Below the pieces are notes generated by a model, which saw only the letters and a list, made by a program, of their open reading frames with translations, was not told the origin of the DNA and did not search any database. A program made the position numbers and the translations under genes. Shown one piece after another: positions 19,261 through 29,700 of a stretch of 64,000 nt of DNA; within the stretch, counting starts at the first letter, position 1, and every line of letters starts with the position of its first letter. Origin of the DNA: Takakia lepidozioides (taxonomy: Eukaryota > Streptophyta > Takakiopsida > Takakiales > Takakiaceae); NCBI GenBank assembly GCA_030704615.1, contig CM060731.1:4774001-4838000 (forward strand), written 5' to 3'.

Positions 19261-20091
19261 ACGAACGATCCTATCCATATCGCCCACTCCTACCCCTTTT
19301 GGTTTATACACCCAATTCCGAACCCTACTGCACCACGACCCATACGCAATCTCTTGGCTACCCTCACCCATGAAGCAAACAAACAGGTCGCAGCCTCTAT
19401 CAGTCATACCAAAGTACATATTAAAAAATGGACCCAATCCGAGGTATTACACCACAAACTCTCGAACCATTTCTGGCACACCAAAGCTACCACTGATGCA
19501 CAAATCCGCCAGACACTTAAATTCAGATACGCCCAATACATGGGTCACCAACGCAAACACATTTTCTGGCCACATCTCTTCCCATCACCTTACTGTCCGC
19601 TGTGCTCCACAACTCATAATGCACGTGATACCTGGCCACACCTCCTGAGCCAATGCACGCATCCGGTCATCCATGGTCTTCATATCACCAGACACAACCA
19701 AGCAGTCTGGCATCTCCACAAACTATTCAAAAAACGTGCCAAAACCAGATGGTTCACCCTCATTAATGCCGGTACCTTCCAAGGGAAACCACCAGACCAT
19801 ACTGTGCCGCCATGGCTTCTACCATGCACGTGTACCCGAGTACCCTGCTCATGCCCCGCCCGGCTCTGCCGGGACATACTCATTGTCCAAGGACTACCCG
19901 TTCAAGCCTCGCCACCTACTTCACCATCCCCGCAGCTCACCATCCATTTTATCGAGTTTACATTCTGCCATGATCGATACCCTCACTATTCAATCTTGGA
20001 AAAATGGCAAAAATACGCCCCACTCATTCTTGCAATTCGGCGGCAGGGTTGGAAGACTGGCCCGCTCACAGTTATCACTGCCGGAACTTGA
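19204..20091 (+). CDS. LINE copy 1 C-terminal region with zinc finger (295 codons open)
   Basis: An open frame after RNase H. It includes a basic helix (KVHIKKWTQSEVLHHKLSNH), a MGHQRKHIFWPHLFP block and the putative finger CPLCSTTHNARDTWPHLLSQC (about 19,597-19,660), with C-x2-C ... H ... C spacing as in many LINE C-termini. LINE copy 2 has the same blocks at about 37,460-38,095 (minus strand). Such fingers are thought to help bind the 3' end of the RNA. It is a fragment of ORF2, not a separate gene. Confidence 0.6.
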   Translation: MRRPISSLSLVPPNSKVKPTNDPIHIAHSYPFWFIHPIPNPTAPRPIRNLLATLTHEANKQVAASISHTKVHIKKWTQSEVLHHKLSNHFWHTKATTDAQIRQTLKFRYAQYMGHQRKHIFWPHLFPSPYCPLCSTTHNARDTWPHLLSQCTHPVIHGLHITRHNQAVWHLHKLFKKRAKTRWFTLINAGTFQGKPPDHTVPPWLLPCTCTRVPCSCPARLCRDILIVQGLPVQASPPTSPSPQLTIHFIEFTFCHDRYPHYSILEKWQKYAPLILAIRRQGWKTGPLTVITAGT

Positions 20092-20418
20092 GGCGACATA
20101 CACAATGCCAGTATTAATGATTTGCATGATAACTTCAAGATACCCATTCTTTCAATCCACCAATGTTTCAAAACAATCCATCTTACAACACTCCGCTCCC
20201 TTACAACCATCATCACCAACAAACGCCAGCTCGAAGCTAGCCTCTCTAGCGCACCCTAGCCCCCCCCATGGTCTCCCTAGATACCCAGGGGGTTCATAGC
20301 AGCCCTCCCCTCTATCTCTCCTTGGTTACTTGGTGTCCCACAGGATACCCTTACTATTATAGGGGGCAGTAGCCGGAAGGTGAAGTGACTCTTAGTTACG
20401 CCGGCTACGGCCGGAGTC

Positions 20419-20445
20419 TTCTCTCTCTCTCTCTCTCTCTCTCTC
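20419..20445. repeat. (TC)n microsatellite ending LINE copy 1
   Basis: A pure CT/TC run directly after GGCCGGAGTCTT. LINE copy 2 ends in the equivalent (GA)n on the other strand at 36,866-36,890 after the same flanking sequence, so the dinucleotide repeat is the element's tail. Confidence 0.85.
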
Positions 20446-20858
20446 TGGTGAGGGGATCAAAGAGATGGAGACGCTAAAGATGGCGATGATCGAGAGAATC
20501 ACCTTGCAGATTCTTCAAAGCCAGCAAACAGGTTGGGAGTTGACAATGTAATTCCAGCTTCAGATGGCCGTTCTATTTGCGGATTTGTTAAAGTCAAATG
20601 ATGGTTTGGACGCATCTTCTGTGGGTGGTAGCACTTGACTTGCTTAGTTGGTTGTGGTTCATGAGTGTATTTAGTGACATTGAGCATAGATGTAAAGGCA
20701 ATGAAGCTCTATAGGGTTCTTTTTGTCAATTTGACCTTGTTTGAGAATTTAGCTTGTAGATCTTTGTCAACTCAAGCATTGTGTAAGTGCAATAGGGCAT
20801 TGGAAAGCTAGAAGGATTTCCCAGCTCTGTATTGTGGTTTCACTTCACTTCAATTAAA
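20446..20858. other. No gene recognised
   Basis: About 400 bp between the LINE tail and the Harbinger fragment, short frames only. Confidence 0.4.
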
Positions 20859-21499
20859 CTACAAAAAGTTATGACTGGAAATCTGAGGTCCAGCTTGATG
20901 AACTTGTTTTTCATTGACAATATGACTTTCTTTCACAATTCTCATCCCCTGAACTGTAACCACATGTTCTTGTAGAATTGTTCGAGTTTTCAAATATTTG
21001 TGAACCGTGACACCTTGAATTGACCATCCACACATCCCCCTGGTTGGCTGGCACAAACATTCCAAAACACCTTCTCTGCATCGCACACAGCTTGCAAAAC
21101 AATGTTATTAAAAAATTTGCGGTTGTAGAAATCTGCAGCCGCCAAGGTGATCCTCGTTCGGCTTTTGTGCAAGAGGAATATGGGTTCCATCGATGGCATC
21201 AACGATGTTAGACAACCCTGTAATCTGCTTGAAATCATTGATAATTGATTGCTACAATCTTTCGGATCTCTAGTTGTGGTCTTACAAAATTTAATGCAGT
21301 GGACTTAACAAATGGTGTAAGCTCATCAAATTGTTGAAAGCATTCTATAAATCCATAGAAATTTCTTGTCTCTGACCTCAACATTCTCTCCCAAAATAAA
21401 TCTCGCCTTTGATTTGACTATCAATCAATTCCCAAAGGTCACAGACATAAGCATCCACATCAAAATGACATTTTCAATGAAAAACCTCTCCATTTTTTG
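20859..21499 (-). pseudogene. PIF/Harbinger transposase fragment (DDE_Tnp_4 type)
   Basis: On the minus strand the sequence reads 'IVDAIDGTHIPL'-like (in a shifted frame near 21,190), then TLAAADFYNRKFFNNIVLQA and VCDAEKVFWNVCASQPG. This is the first catalytic Asp and the following strands of PIF/Harbinger (HARBI1-like) transposases. An upstream frame (about 21,240-21,330) may carry the N-terminal helical part. The second Asp and the Glu are not found downstream, so only the first half of the DDE domain is left. A 671-bp hAT-type element is inserted immediately upstream. This fragment is unlike the Harbinger copy at 49,626-50,833 in detail and belongs to another lineage. Confidence 0.6.
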
Positions 21500-21507
21500 C
21501 AAGGAAC

Positions 21508-22178
21508 TAGTGTTGTACTGGTATTGAATTTTTGATATACCAGCTGGATCCGGGGCTTGATTTGTTTTGAAATGTGAACGCTGGTATGACCCTAGGTATT
21601 GCAGAGCAAGGATTTCTGAAATAGAATACTGGTATAAGTATTGCTTTTTGCAAGAACCAGTATATGATATCAATAGTAGGGTTTGGAATTGTGCAATACC
21701 AGGCAGATATCATATGAGATTTATTCTCACGACAAATATTTCCATGTGACATCAAGGGTTTCCAATTCATACAGAGCATACCCAGCCACGATTTGTCCAT
21801 TGCCACAACAGTCCTTGGTGTAATCAAGGCTGCAATTACACAACCATCTCAAATCTAACAAATCTCTCACCCTAACTGCAATCCGCCACCCAAAGGTTCC
21901 TTCTACACAGCCGTCACCCTTCCCTAGAATGTGTATTAGTATATCGCAAGACCCTAACCATGATTCAAGAAGGAAATCTGGGTCTTTGAAATTGGTATCG
22001 CGCTCTGCATTCACGAGATGTATCAATATGAGTATGGTAGGGTGGCGGCCCGAAATATGGTAACACTGGTCTATCCTGGGTATTGTGGCCGTCACCTACC
22101 CGCCTGGTAGGTTCTCTCATACCAGGTTGATATCCACTATTGATATCCGGGTTAACCCTATATACCAGTACAACACTA
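21508..22178. mobile_element. Non-autonomous hAT-type transposon with perfect 8-bp TSD
   Basis: The ends are TAGTGTTGTACTGGTAT (21,508-21,524) and its inverse ATACCAGTACAACACTA (22,162-22,178), a perfect 17-bp terminal inverted repeat. The flanks are CAAGGAAC at 21,500-21,507 and again at 22,179-22,186, a perfect 8-bp target-site duplication. TAGNG ends and 8-bp duplications are hallmarks of hAT elements. The interior contains many copies of ACTGGTA/TACCAGT in both orientations, like subterminal transposase-binding sites. No transposase frame is present. Confidence 0.9.
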
Positions 22179-22186
22179 CAAGGAAC

Positions 22187-22706
22187 CTAATTTATGCTAC
22201 CAAATTTGTGGGTTTTTCAATATATAATCTATAACGAATGGCAAAGATGATGAATCTCTTTCATTCAGACCTGGTTTAACACTCCGTGAGGTAAAGCTTT
22301 CCACTAAGAGGAGTGGCGTGGATGCCGTCGTTGAGAGGAGAGAAACGACCAAATTGCTACGGTGAATTTTGCCTCAGTTCACCTAGCGGATGAGCCGTGG
22401 GATTTCATCTGCCCATGTGTGTGGTGAGGGCGGATGTCCGCCCCCACATCCGTTGGGTCCCATAGGGTTGATCCGCTGCCCGCACCCTCATGTGCGTAGT
22501 ACTAGGAGAGGCAAGGAATAGAGTTGAAAACATGACATACGTACTTTGGTGCGCGCAGGAGCGGGGTTGAATCGTAAGCACAACAACTGCCCAAATTCTA
22601 ACAGGTGACCGAGATTTAAAATCTGGGGGCGGAGGAGCTATTAAATGTCATAGGAATCCTTCGTCGTTTTTAATGGCTGCTAGGAGCCTGCTAACTAGCG
22701 GGGTCC
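22187..22706. other. No gene recognised; short hairpin
   Basis: Only short frames. At about 22,431-22,452 a GGGCGGATGT/CCGCCCCCACATCCG arrangement can form a GC-rich hairpin. No other structure noted. Confidence 0.4.
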
Positions 22707-22714
22707 CTAACGTG

Positions 22715-23323
22715 GGGGGTTGGTATCGCGTGAGCACAGAGTTAAGAGAAACGGCATGAGCACAAAAAAAATCGCCGCGTGAGCAGAATCCACGGTTATG
22801 GGGGTAACATGCGCACCAGCGGAAATACAAATAATAGGCGGACATAGGGACTTTACTGCGCTAGTAGGCGTTACATCGAATCTGAATATAACTTAAACCT
22901 GAAGATCAGAATCCACATGCACCTGTCATATAGTTCGAACCTCTAGCCTAGTTTCGCTAGTGAAAATACAAGTTTTGCTGGCGAAAACTATTTGCATTTC
23001 ACGGGCGAAACCCATTTTCTGGGTGGTTATTGGGGATGTTCTAAACACGGAGTTACCAAATGCCACATTGTTTAAGTGCGCTGATCTTTGAGTTCTGGCA
23101 GATATATTTGTGGATCATTGTGCTCACACGAGTTAAGCTTTGGACGATTAATTTCATGAAATTTTTCGCGTGAGCACAATTTTCAGATAGTTTCGTATTT
23201 CTTACTGCGTGAGGGCATTTGGGTTTCGCAATAGCAGGTTCTCAAGAATCTTCTAGAATATGCGGAATATTTTTTTGTGCTCACGTCCGCTGGCCTGAGC
23301 CTGCTCACATGCTACCCAACCCC
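22715..23323. mobile_element. Non-autonomous DNA transposon with GTGAGCAC subterminal repeats
   Basis: The left end GGGGGTTGGTATCGCGTGAGCA and the inverse of the right end GGGGTTGGGTAGCATGTGAGCA match at 17 of 22 positions. CTAACGTG flanks both sides (22,707-22,714 and 23,324-23,331), an 8-bp duplication that extends to 9 bp (CCTAACGTG) if the last C is counted in the target. GTGAGCAC/GTGCTCAC occurs repeatedly inside in both orientations (near 22,730, 22,755, 22,778, 23,122, 23,170, 23,276). The duplication length fits hAT or Mutator-like elements. No transposase. Confidence 0.7.
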
Positions 23324-23331
23324 CTAACGTG

Positions 23332-23743
23332 CAGGTATGGCTGTCACCACGTACTTAACGGCTGCTAACTAGCTTAGCAGCCACGCGTGGCCGGGGCCTA
23401 AGTTAGATTCACCTAGGTGACACTAAGAGCTACGGACTCAAGGGGACAATTTTCTAAAATAGCCCCAATTACTTTTCAATATGACGGTATTTATTTCGGC
23501 TGCCGGCAACGTTCGGTATTCCTGACGTTAGAGTTACAACTTTGAGACCTCAAATCGACGGCCCATCTTAGACAGGATCCTCGTTTTGGGACATGCATTT
23601 AAGAAGCAGAGAAAGGCGTTGGAGGGAAGGCAAACGCTTCACACAGCCAGGGAGCCCCGCAAGAGCGTGTGTGTGTGCGTTCTTGCGGGCCGCTAACTTA
23701 GTCAAGGATCTGCGTCTTGTTTCATCCGATTGGTCTTGGCATC
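23332..23743. other. Upstream region of the tomosyn-like gene; no gene recognised
   Basis: Contains a palindromic GGCTGCTAACTAGCTTAGCAGCC at about 23,360-23,382 and no convincing coding frame. The promoter of the downstream gene is probably here, but I cannot point to a TATA box with confidence. Confidence 0.35.
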
Positions 23744-23782
23744 ATGTTTGTGAAGCGTCTTATTCACAAGGCAATACCTGAG
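23744..23782 (+). CDS. Tentative first exon of the tomosyn-like gene
   Basis: ATG followed by codons for [13 protein letters not shown], which resembles the short basic amphipathic start of plant tomosyn-like proteins, then a GT at 23,783. The donor is not a good consensus, and more than 1 kb separates it from the next exon ([16 protein letters not shown], ending at 25,001). An alternative is that translation starts within an exon at about 24,856 ([13 protein letters not shown]). Confidence 0.4.
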
Positions 23783-26700
23783 GTTTTCTCTCCCTCCAGA
23801 TCCTGCAAAATTAAATTGTGGATTGTCTTTCTTTTGCGTGGATCGATTTCCATGATCAGACGTTGTGTTGTGACGTGGGGGGGGGGGGGGTGGCTGGGGA
23901 GGGTACGAACATATGTCGGTATGAGTCTTGTTGGAATTTTGTACTCTGCTTCTGTGGAGCAGCTCCGAACCTGTATGTCTGAATATGAACTGCTTGCTAG
24001 CCATGGGCTCGTGATTCTTTCGCTGTCTTGAAGGACGCGGTAGCAAAATCTCGTTAAACATTAGGGGGCCCAACGACGCGCAAAAAATGAGAAAGAAAAA
24101 TTTCAAACGAATGTTGGTTCTCTTTTCTTTAATCATCGAGGCGGATCTACGTATTCGGTGGCCACAGAACTCAGAAATTTTGTGTATCATGCAATGTGGC
24201 CTTTCCCCTTCATTGTTTACTGTGGTTTAAATAGCGTCAATTGTACTTGATATGTTTAGGTTTCGATGATTGGTACTGTTCAACTCACATCTTCCACCTT
24301 GCGCTATGCATCTTTCTGTACAGCAAAGAAGTTTTCCTATGACAGAACTGGCAGCTAAAATAATGTTGGCTGCTACAACTTCTCTTTTTGGGATGTCCTT
24401 GTGTTCTTAGTCACACTCTTACTAGGGGGTTTGCTTTTGTTGGAAAATCCCAGCGTACTAAGCTGAGCTTGATTGAAGCCCAGAAAGTCCTCAAGGGTAG
24501 GTGAATGCAGTATGAGTTGATCTCCAATTGCTTGCTCCTGATTGCCTTCAAAGTGACAGATTCTCACCTTGATTGTAGCTTTCAGTACCCTCATTTGGGC
24601 TGGCACTGGCTGTAACTTTACTTCAGTACACTGATCTAATAATTTGTAGATTCACCCTAATGCAAATTTATCTCCCTCGATGTACATGTGGTAGGCTGCA
24701 ATCGGGAAATGGCAATATTTGCAAAGGAATAATCTAATCTAATCGAATTGGTCAAGGATGACATCTTGGGTTTTGCAGCTTACAGAACAGATCTTTGTAT
24801 TGTCATAGCAAATTGAAGTGATTATAATAAACTCTTCTATGGGCTCAACAATCTGTTGTGGATGAATCAGCTACCCATACCAGTGGGAACCTTGAATGAA
24901 GGTCAGCTAAAGCTGCGCCTTACTGCGCATCAAGGCGTTCTTGCAACAGCATCTATTTTGGCCTTCGAGCCTGTCCAACGGGTGCTTGCAGTGGCCTCCT
25001 TGTACGTGTATTTGATGCTTCCTTTTTCATCTCAAGGCTGTTTTCTTCATAAGCTGCTCACATTTAAGAAGGATGAGGCATTTGAAGGTTTTGAAAACAG
25101 CATCGACTGTGTCACATTTTCATGTTTCTGAGCTGAACTTGTACTGTAAGTGGAGCACAAGTTTTCCTTTCGCCCGTCACAGGCCACTTCTTACATTCTC
25201 TCTCAATTCTAGATATTTGAGAGGGTTTCATCCACTTGTTTTGATTGCCACTCTATTGTGATTGTGGCATTTTGTCAGAGAATGGCTAAAAGTGTGTCTT
25301 TGCGTAGCTTGCATGCTTGGGAAACATTGTCAATCAATTGCTCTTTCATGAGAAACTTTCCAGACTGAATACCTCTGCATGGTTATTGTCCCGCAAGTTG
25401 TCCAGCTTACTAGTCCCAAACAAGCACATAACCCAGTGTTTCCCTCTCCCTCTCTCTTTAGTTTTCATTCATCGAATGGCCATCATCTGCATAGATCAAC
25501 ATAATGTTGCCCCTCACAGTAGTCACCACAGATGCTTATAGTCACTCTGCAATGTAATGCTCGAGTTCCAGTTGACTGTAGCATCGAACAACAAAACATC
25601 CACCTTAAGAATCCTATATTGCCCCAAAAAAGGTCCATCCGCTTTCAAGCTTTACTCACATGATTCTAGAATTATATGTGTGTTTCCCAAGAAGAGATCC
25701 ATTTCCACCCACTTTCAGTATTCCATAGAAGAATGTGATAACCCTCTGTTTCCCATATGTTTTCTGTTTCTGGATGTTTTGATGCTCAATACGACTACAT
25801 GCACAAGTTACATGGAGTTTATTGTTGTGGAAAATGGTGGTTTTTTACGGCGTCTTGCAGGGATGGACGAATCAAGTTATTTGGTTCCCCTGGTATTGAT
25901 GCACTTTTGCAGTCACCAACACGAGCTCCTTGCAAATTTTTAGAGGTCAGTGTTCTTTGTAATGGGAGTTAGACCAGTGCTATGATGATAGCAATCCAAT
26001 CAGAGATCAGGCCACTGATTGATGCACTTTGTTTTGCAGTTTGCAAACAACAGGGGACAACTTGTTCACGTCACAACTCAAGGTGACATTGAGGTAAGAA
26101 AGTTAAGGAAGTTTATATGCATGACTGGCCCCAGAAACTTTGACTAGGACATTCACAGTAGGCAATCGATATATGTCAGCAGACTGCTAAGGTTGTTTTA
26201 CACACAATGCTGTGGAAATTTGCGCCTGAGGTTGAATGGAGCGTTTGAGAGCGCACGGATTGAAGTTGCATCCGGGGAAGTGCAAGTTTTTCCACGATGC
26301 CCTGGGTAGAAATTATTGTAAGGTTGTCAAAACTGCGCTTGCTTCAGATGTGGGATGTGGGAAAACAAGAGCTGCTATGTTCACTCAAATGGGAGGGTGA
26401 CATCACTGCTTTTGCTGTGATTCAAGGCACTCCTTTCATGTTTGTACTTTTCACCTAAACTTGTGCATTACTCTTTTACTCTGTAAATGTTGGCCACCAG
26501 TACTTTGTAAGACAGTTGTTATAACTGGATAGCATTGCTGAAATGTACAACCTACAAGAAGCATGGCATAAGCTTCTATGTGCTGGTGTTCTAGTGCAAC
26601 TGATGCTGACCCACAATTGCAGGTACATTGGGGATGATAACGGAAATGTAGTGGTACTGGAATTTGAAGATCAATTGCTGCAACTAACTCAAATGCCTTA

Positions 26701-29700
26701 TGTCATTCCTGCCCATGTCACGCTAGGTAACAATTCTGTGCCTTTGGGACCAATCTGTGTACGTATCATGAGTGAAACAATTCAGTGTATGGTGTTACCT
26801 TTGCTGTAGTGGCTTAGTTGTGAGAAGTTTTTCCGAAGTTTTTGACCAATTTTTGGCTGATCGCATGATTGCAGGTGGGATAGTGAGGGCTGGAAGTAGC
26901 ACCGCGCCTGCAGTTGTAGGCATTCTTCCACAACCTGATGCTCCATACAGCAGGTACAGATGCACTACAGTTGCTTGTGTGATGTATTTGTTTCAGAAAG
27001 TTGAAGAGGGAAAGAGGATTTGTCAATCATAGTTCGTAACTATTACAGTCATAGTGTTGGATCGTCATCATTTCTAACCTTACCTTCTAGAGTTCCATGT
27101 GTCTCTGTGGAGGTTTGTATATTTTTCATCAGTTGCTGGCTGCCTTTAATGTCTAGTGTTCTCTCTGTCCACAGGGTGGTAATCGCGTATGCAAATGGTT
27201 TGATTGTTCTTTGGAGTCTTCATGGGATGCAAATTCTGGCTGTCCATGGTGGCACGAAGAAGCAATGCGAGAGGCTGGCAGAACATGCAGCCAATCTAGA
27301 AGAACCACACAACATTACTCAAAAGTTGGCTGAGCAGGCTGCATCTCTGGGCGGACAGCTTCACTCACCTGCTTCCCCCGAGTCTTCTATATTAGAGGAG
27401 GATGATGAAGAAGAGAAGGAAATTTGCACTGTCTGTTGGGCCTGTCCAAGGGGCAGCATCCTGGCTGCAGGTTATGTGGATGGTGATATCTGGCTTTGGG
27501 GCTTTCCTACAGCACCCAGGGAAAAGGACCTGGGGGAGCAGCCTGAAACACCAAGTCCTAGTCCACCAGGGATCCCAGTGCGCAAACTAGACCTGGCACC
27601 TGGCAATGCAGCAAGGATGCCAGTTATTGTGTTGAAATGGTGTCGCAGCACTGGAGTGAGCAAGGGTTCAAGCAGCTGGCTTTATGTTTATGGTGGTGGT
27701 GAAGTGGGTGCTCCTCAAATGCTGACGGTTGGTTTCTTGTTTTCTCTATACATCTTGCACCTTTTGGTGTTGTTAATATGACAAATGTACTTGGAAAACA
27801 GTTTGCAATTCCTCTGACAAAGTATTAGGATTTTCTCCTTATTATTATCAGGAAGAGGTTTAGTTGTTTTTAGCTGGAAATAGACATAAGACAATAAGCT
27901 CTGTGGATGCCCAGGTTACTATCGGCCTTTTCAAATTGGTGTGAAGTGCGTATTAGGGATGCTACTATCTCTGCAGGTGGTGTGTCTTGAGGAGGAGGTG
28001 AGCGATAGTAAGTTGCGAAAGCTGGAGATATTATTGCATGGGCCATTTGCAGACATGACGCTGCTGCCAACTGAAGGTAGCAGCCTGACCATGCCACTGG
28101 AAACTGTACTGGTGCTCACCTCACCTGCCCTGCTGCACTTCTACAATGAGGCTGTTATTGCCTCTTGCTTCTCCACTTCATCTGAAGGCACCTCCATTCC
28201 TTCATCCTTGCAGTCAGTGGCCTGGCAACCACCTGTAACTGAAGTTACCACAGCCAAACTCGTTTTGGTCTCGAATGGTTCTGTGGGTGCCATTGTACTC
28301 TCACAGGTACTACCTCAATTCATCTGCATTAAAAACACTTGTGACTTTTAGACCAGTGTTGACATGTTGCGCTCTTTTGAACATCAATGGATGCTCCGTG
28401 CTTTCAGGAACTATGGAGCCTTATAGAATAGACATGAGGTTTGGCAAGTTGGTGTGATGAGAGTCTCTTCTGATGTTCTGTTTGGATAACACAGTTAGCT
28501 GGGGACAGTAAGGGTATCCTACCCTCTACGTTGCCAGCTGGAATGCAGTCGCCCATCACTGGAGGAATAAGAAGCATGGTTGCAGCCTCTTTTGACCAGA
28601 AAATGGCAAATGGAAGCATTCTCCTCACTGGACATAAAAGTGGGATTGTGAAAGTGTGGAATGCCTCGTCACCTTCAATGTGCCTTATTTGTAGCGTGGA
28701 TCATGAGGTGTGAAAACTTTTTTATTGTGAATTTTGAAGAATGTGTAGCTTTGATGCTGAAAAATCTCTTACCTGATCATATTGGTGTTTTACAGGATGG
28801 CCTTGCAGGCCTTAGGTTGGTTTGAGGGGGACTTTTTCAAACTTGCTCTCTGTGTGCAACTTTAGTGCTTTGACATCTGTCTCTCCCTAACATTGGAGGT
28901 GATTCTTGCAGAGCAATGTGGATCCAGGCTCAATCTCAGCATTGGATTTCTGTCCAGAATCTGGTGTTCTAGCAGTGGGCAACAACTGTGGCCGGGTACC
29001 TCCTTACATATTTCTGTCACTATTTGCTGTAATAGCAATGAACGAGGATTTCATTTTCTTCAAAATATCTAGCTTATCACCAGAAGTGGCACTGGAATGG
29101 GATAATTCAGTCGATGCCAGGACTGATGAGTTCGCGGTCGTGTAGGTGTGGTTGCACACACTTAGTGCAGAACCACGCGAGGTCAGTTGCCACATGATCA
29201 CTGGTGACAAACAAACATGCACTGGTAACTAGTCTAACCTTTCTTTCAAGGTACAACATTGCTTGAAAGTTATTGGGGCATTTGACCTGTGCTATTAAGA
29301 CTGAGGCATATCAACTTGACATGACCAGATATAATCTGTCTGCTTTGTTCTAATATTCTAAAATTGATGATGTGGCAGAGGTAATGTTGAAGGCATCTGC
29401 AGGCTTTCAATGTATTGCCACTCTAAGTGTGCATCAAGCTGCAATCCAGAGTATTGTTATCGCTATTGGTTCAGCCCGCATTGCTGTTGGCGACGAAGGT
29501 GGTATGGTAAGTTTAGATTTACTTCATCTAATGTCCAAATCCTCCTTTTATGTCAGAAACTCAAGGGGGCATCAATACATGATGTCTCAACTACCTTGAA
29601 ATTGAATTGGCCCTGGTGAAAGACATTTTGTCTAATAGGCCCAAGATGAAGTAGACTGAATAGGATCTTACATAGCAGTGAATTTCCTCTTCAGGGTGAC

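Larger units (their letters stand above)
18660..20450 (+). mobile_element. LINE copy 1, 5'-truncated, RNase H and 3' end
   Basis: This is the 3' part of the non-LTR element present nearly full length on the minus strand at 36,866-44,600. Shared parts are the RNase H domain, the following about 290-residue region with a terminal CCHC-like finger, and a 3' tail (GCAGTAGCCG..., CTTAGTTACGCCGGCT, then GGAGTCTTCTCTCTC). It starts within about 13 bp of the first base of element B, so LTR element B inserted at or next to this LINE. The 5' truncation is typical of target-primed reverse transcription. Confidence 0.8.

Noticed and set aside
24373-24606. 77-codon minus-strand frame with a Ser/Lys-rich C-terminus
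   Set aside because: It lies in the presumed first intron of the tomosyn-like gene, has no motif and no second evidence for coding.
28798-28818. Possible 20-base extra exon (GATGGCCTTGCAGGCCTTAG) in the tomosyn-like gene
   Set aside because: Including it breaks the reading frame between the exons at 28,495-28,707 and 28,912-28,995, which join correctly without it.
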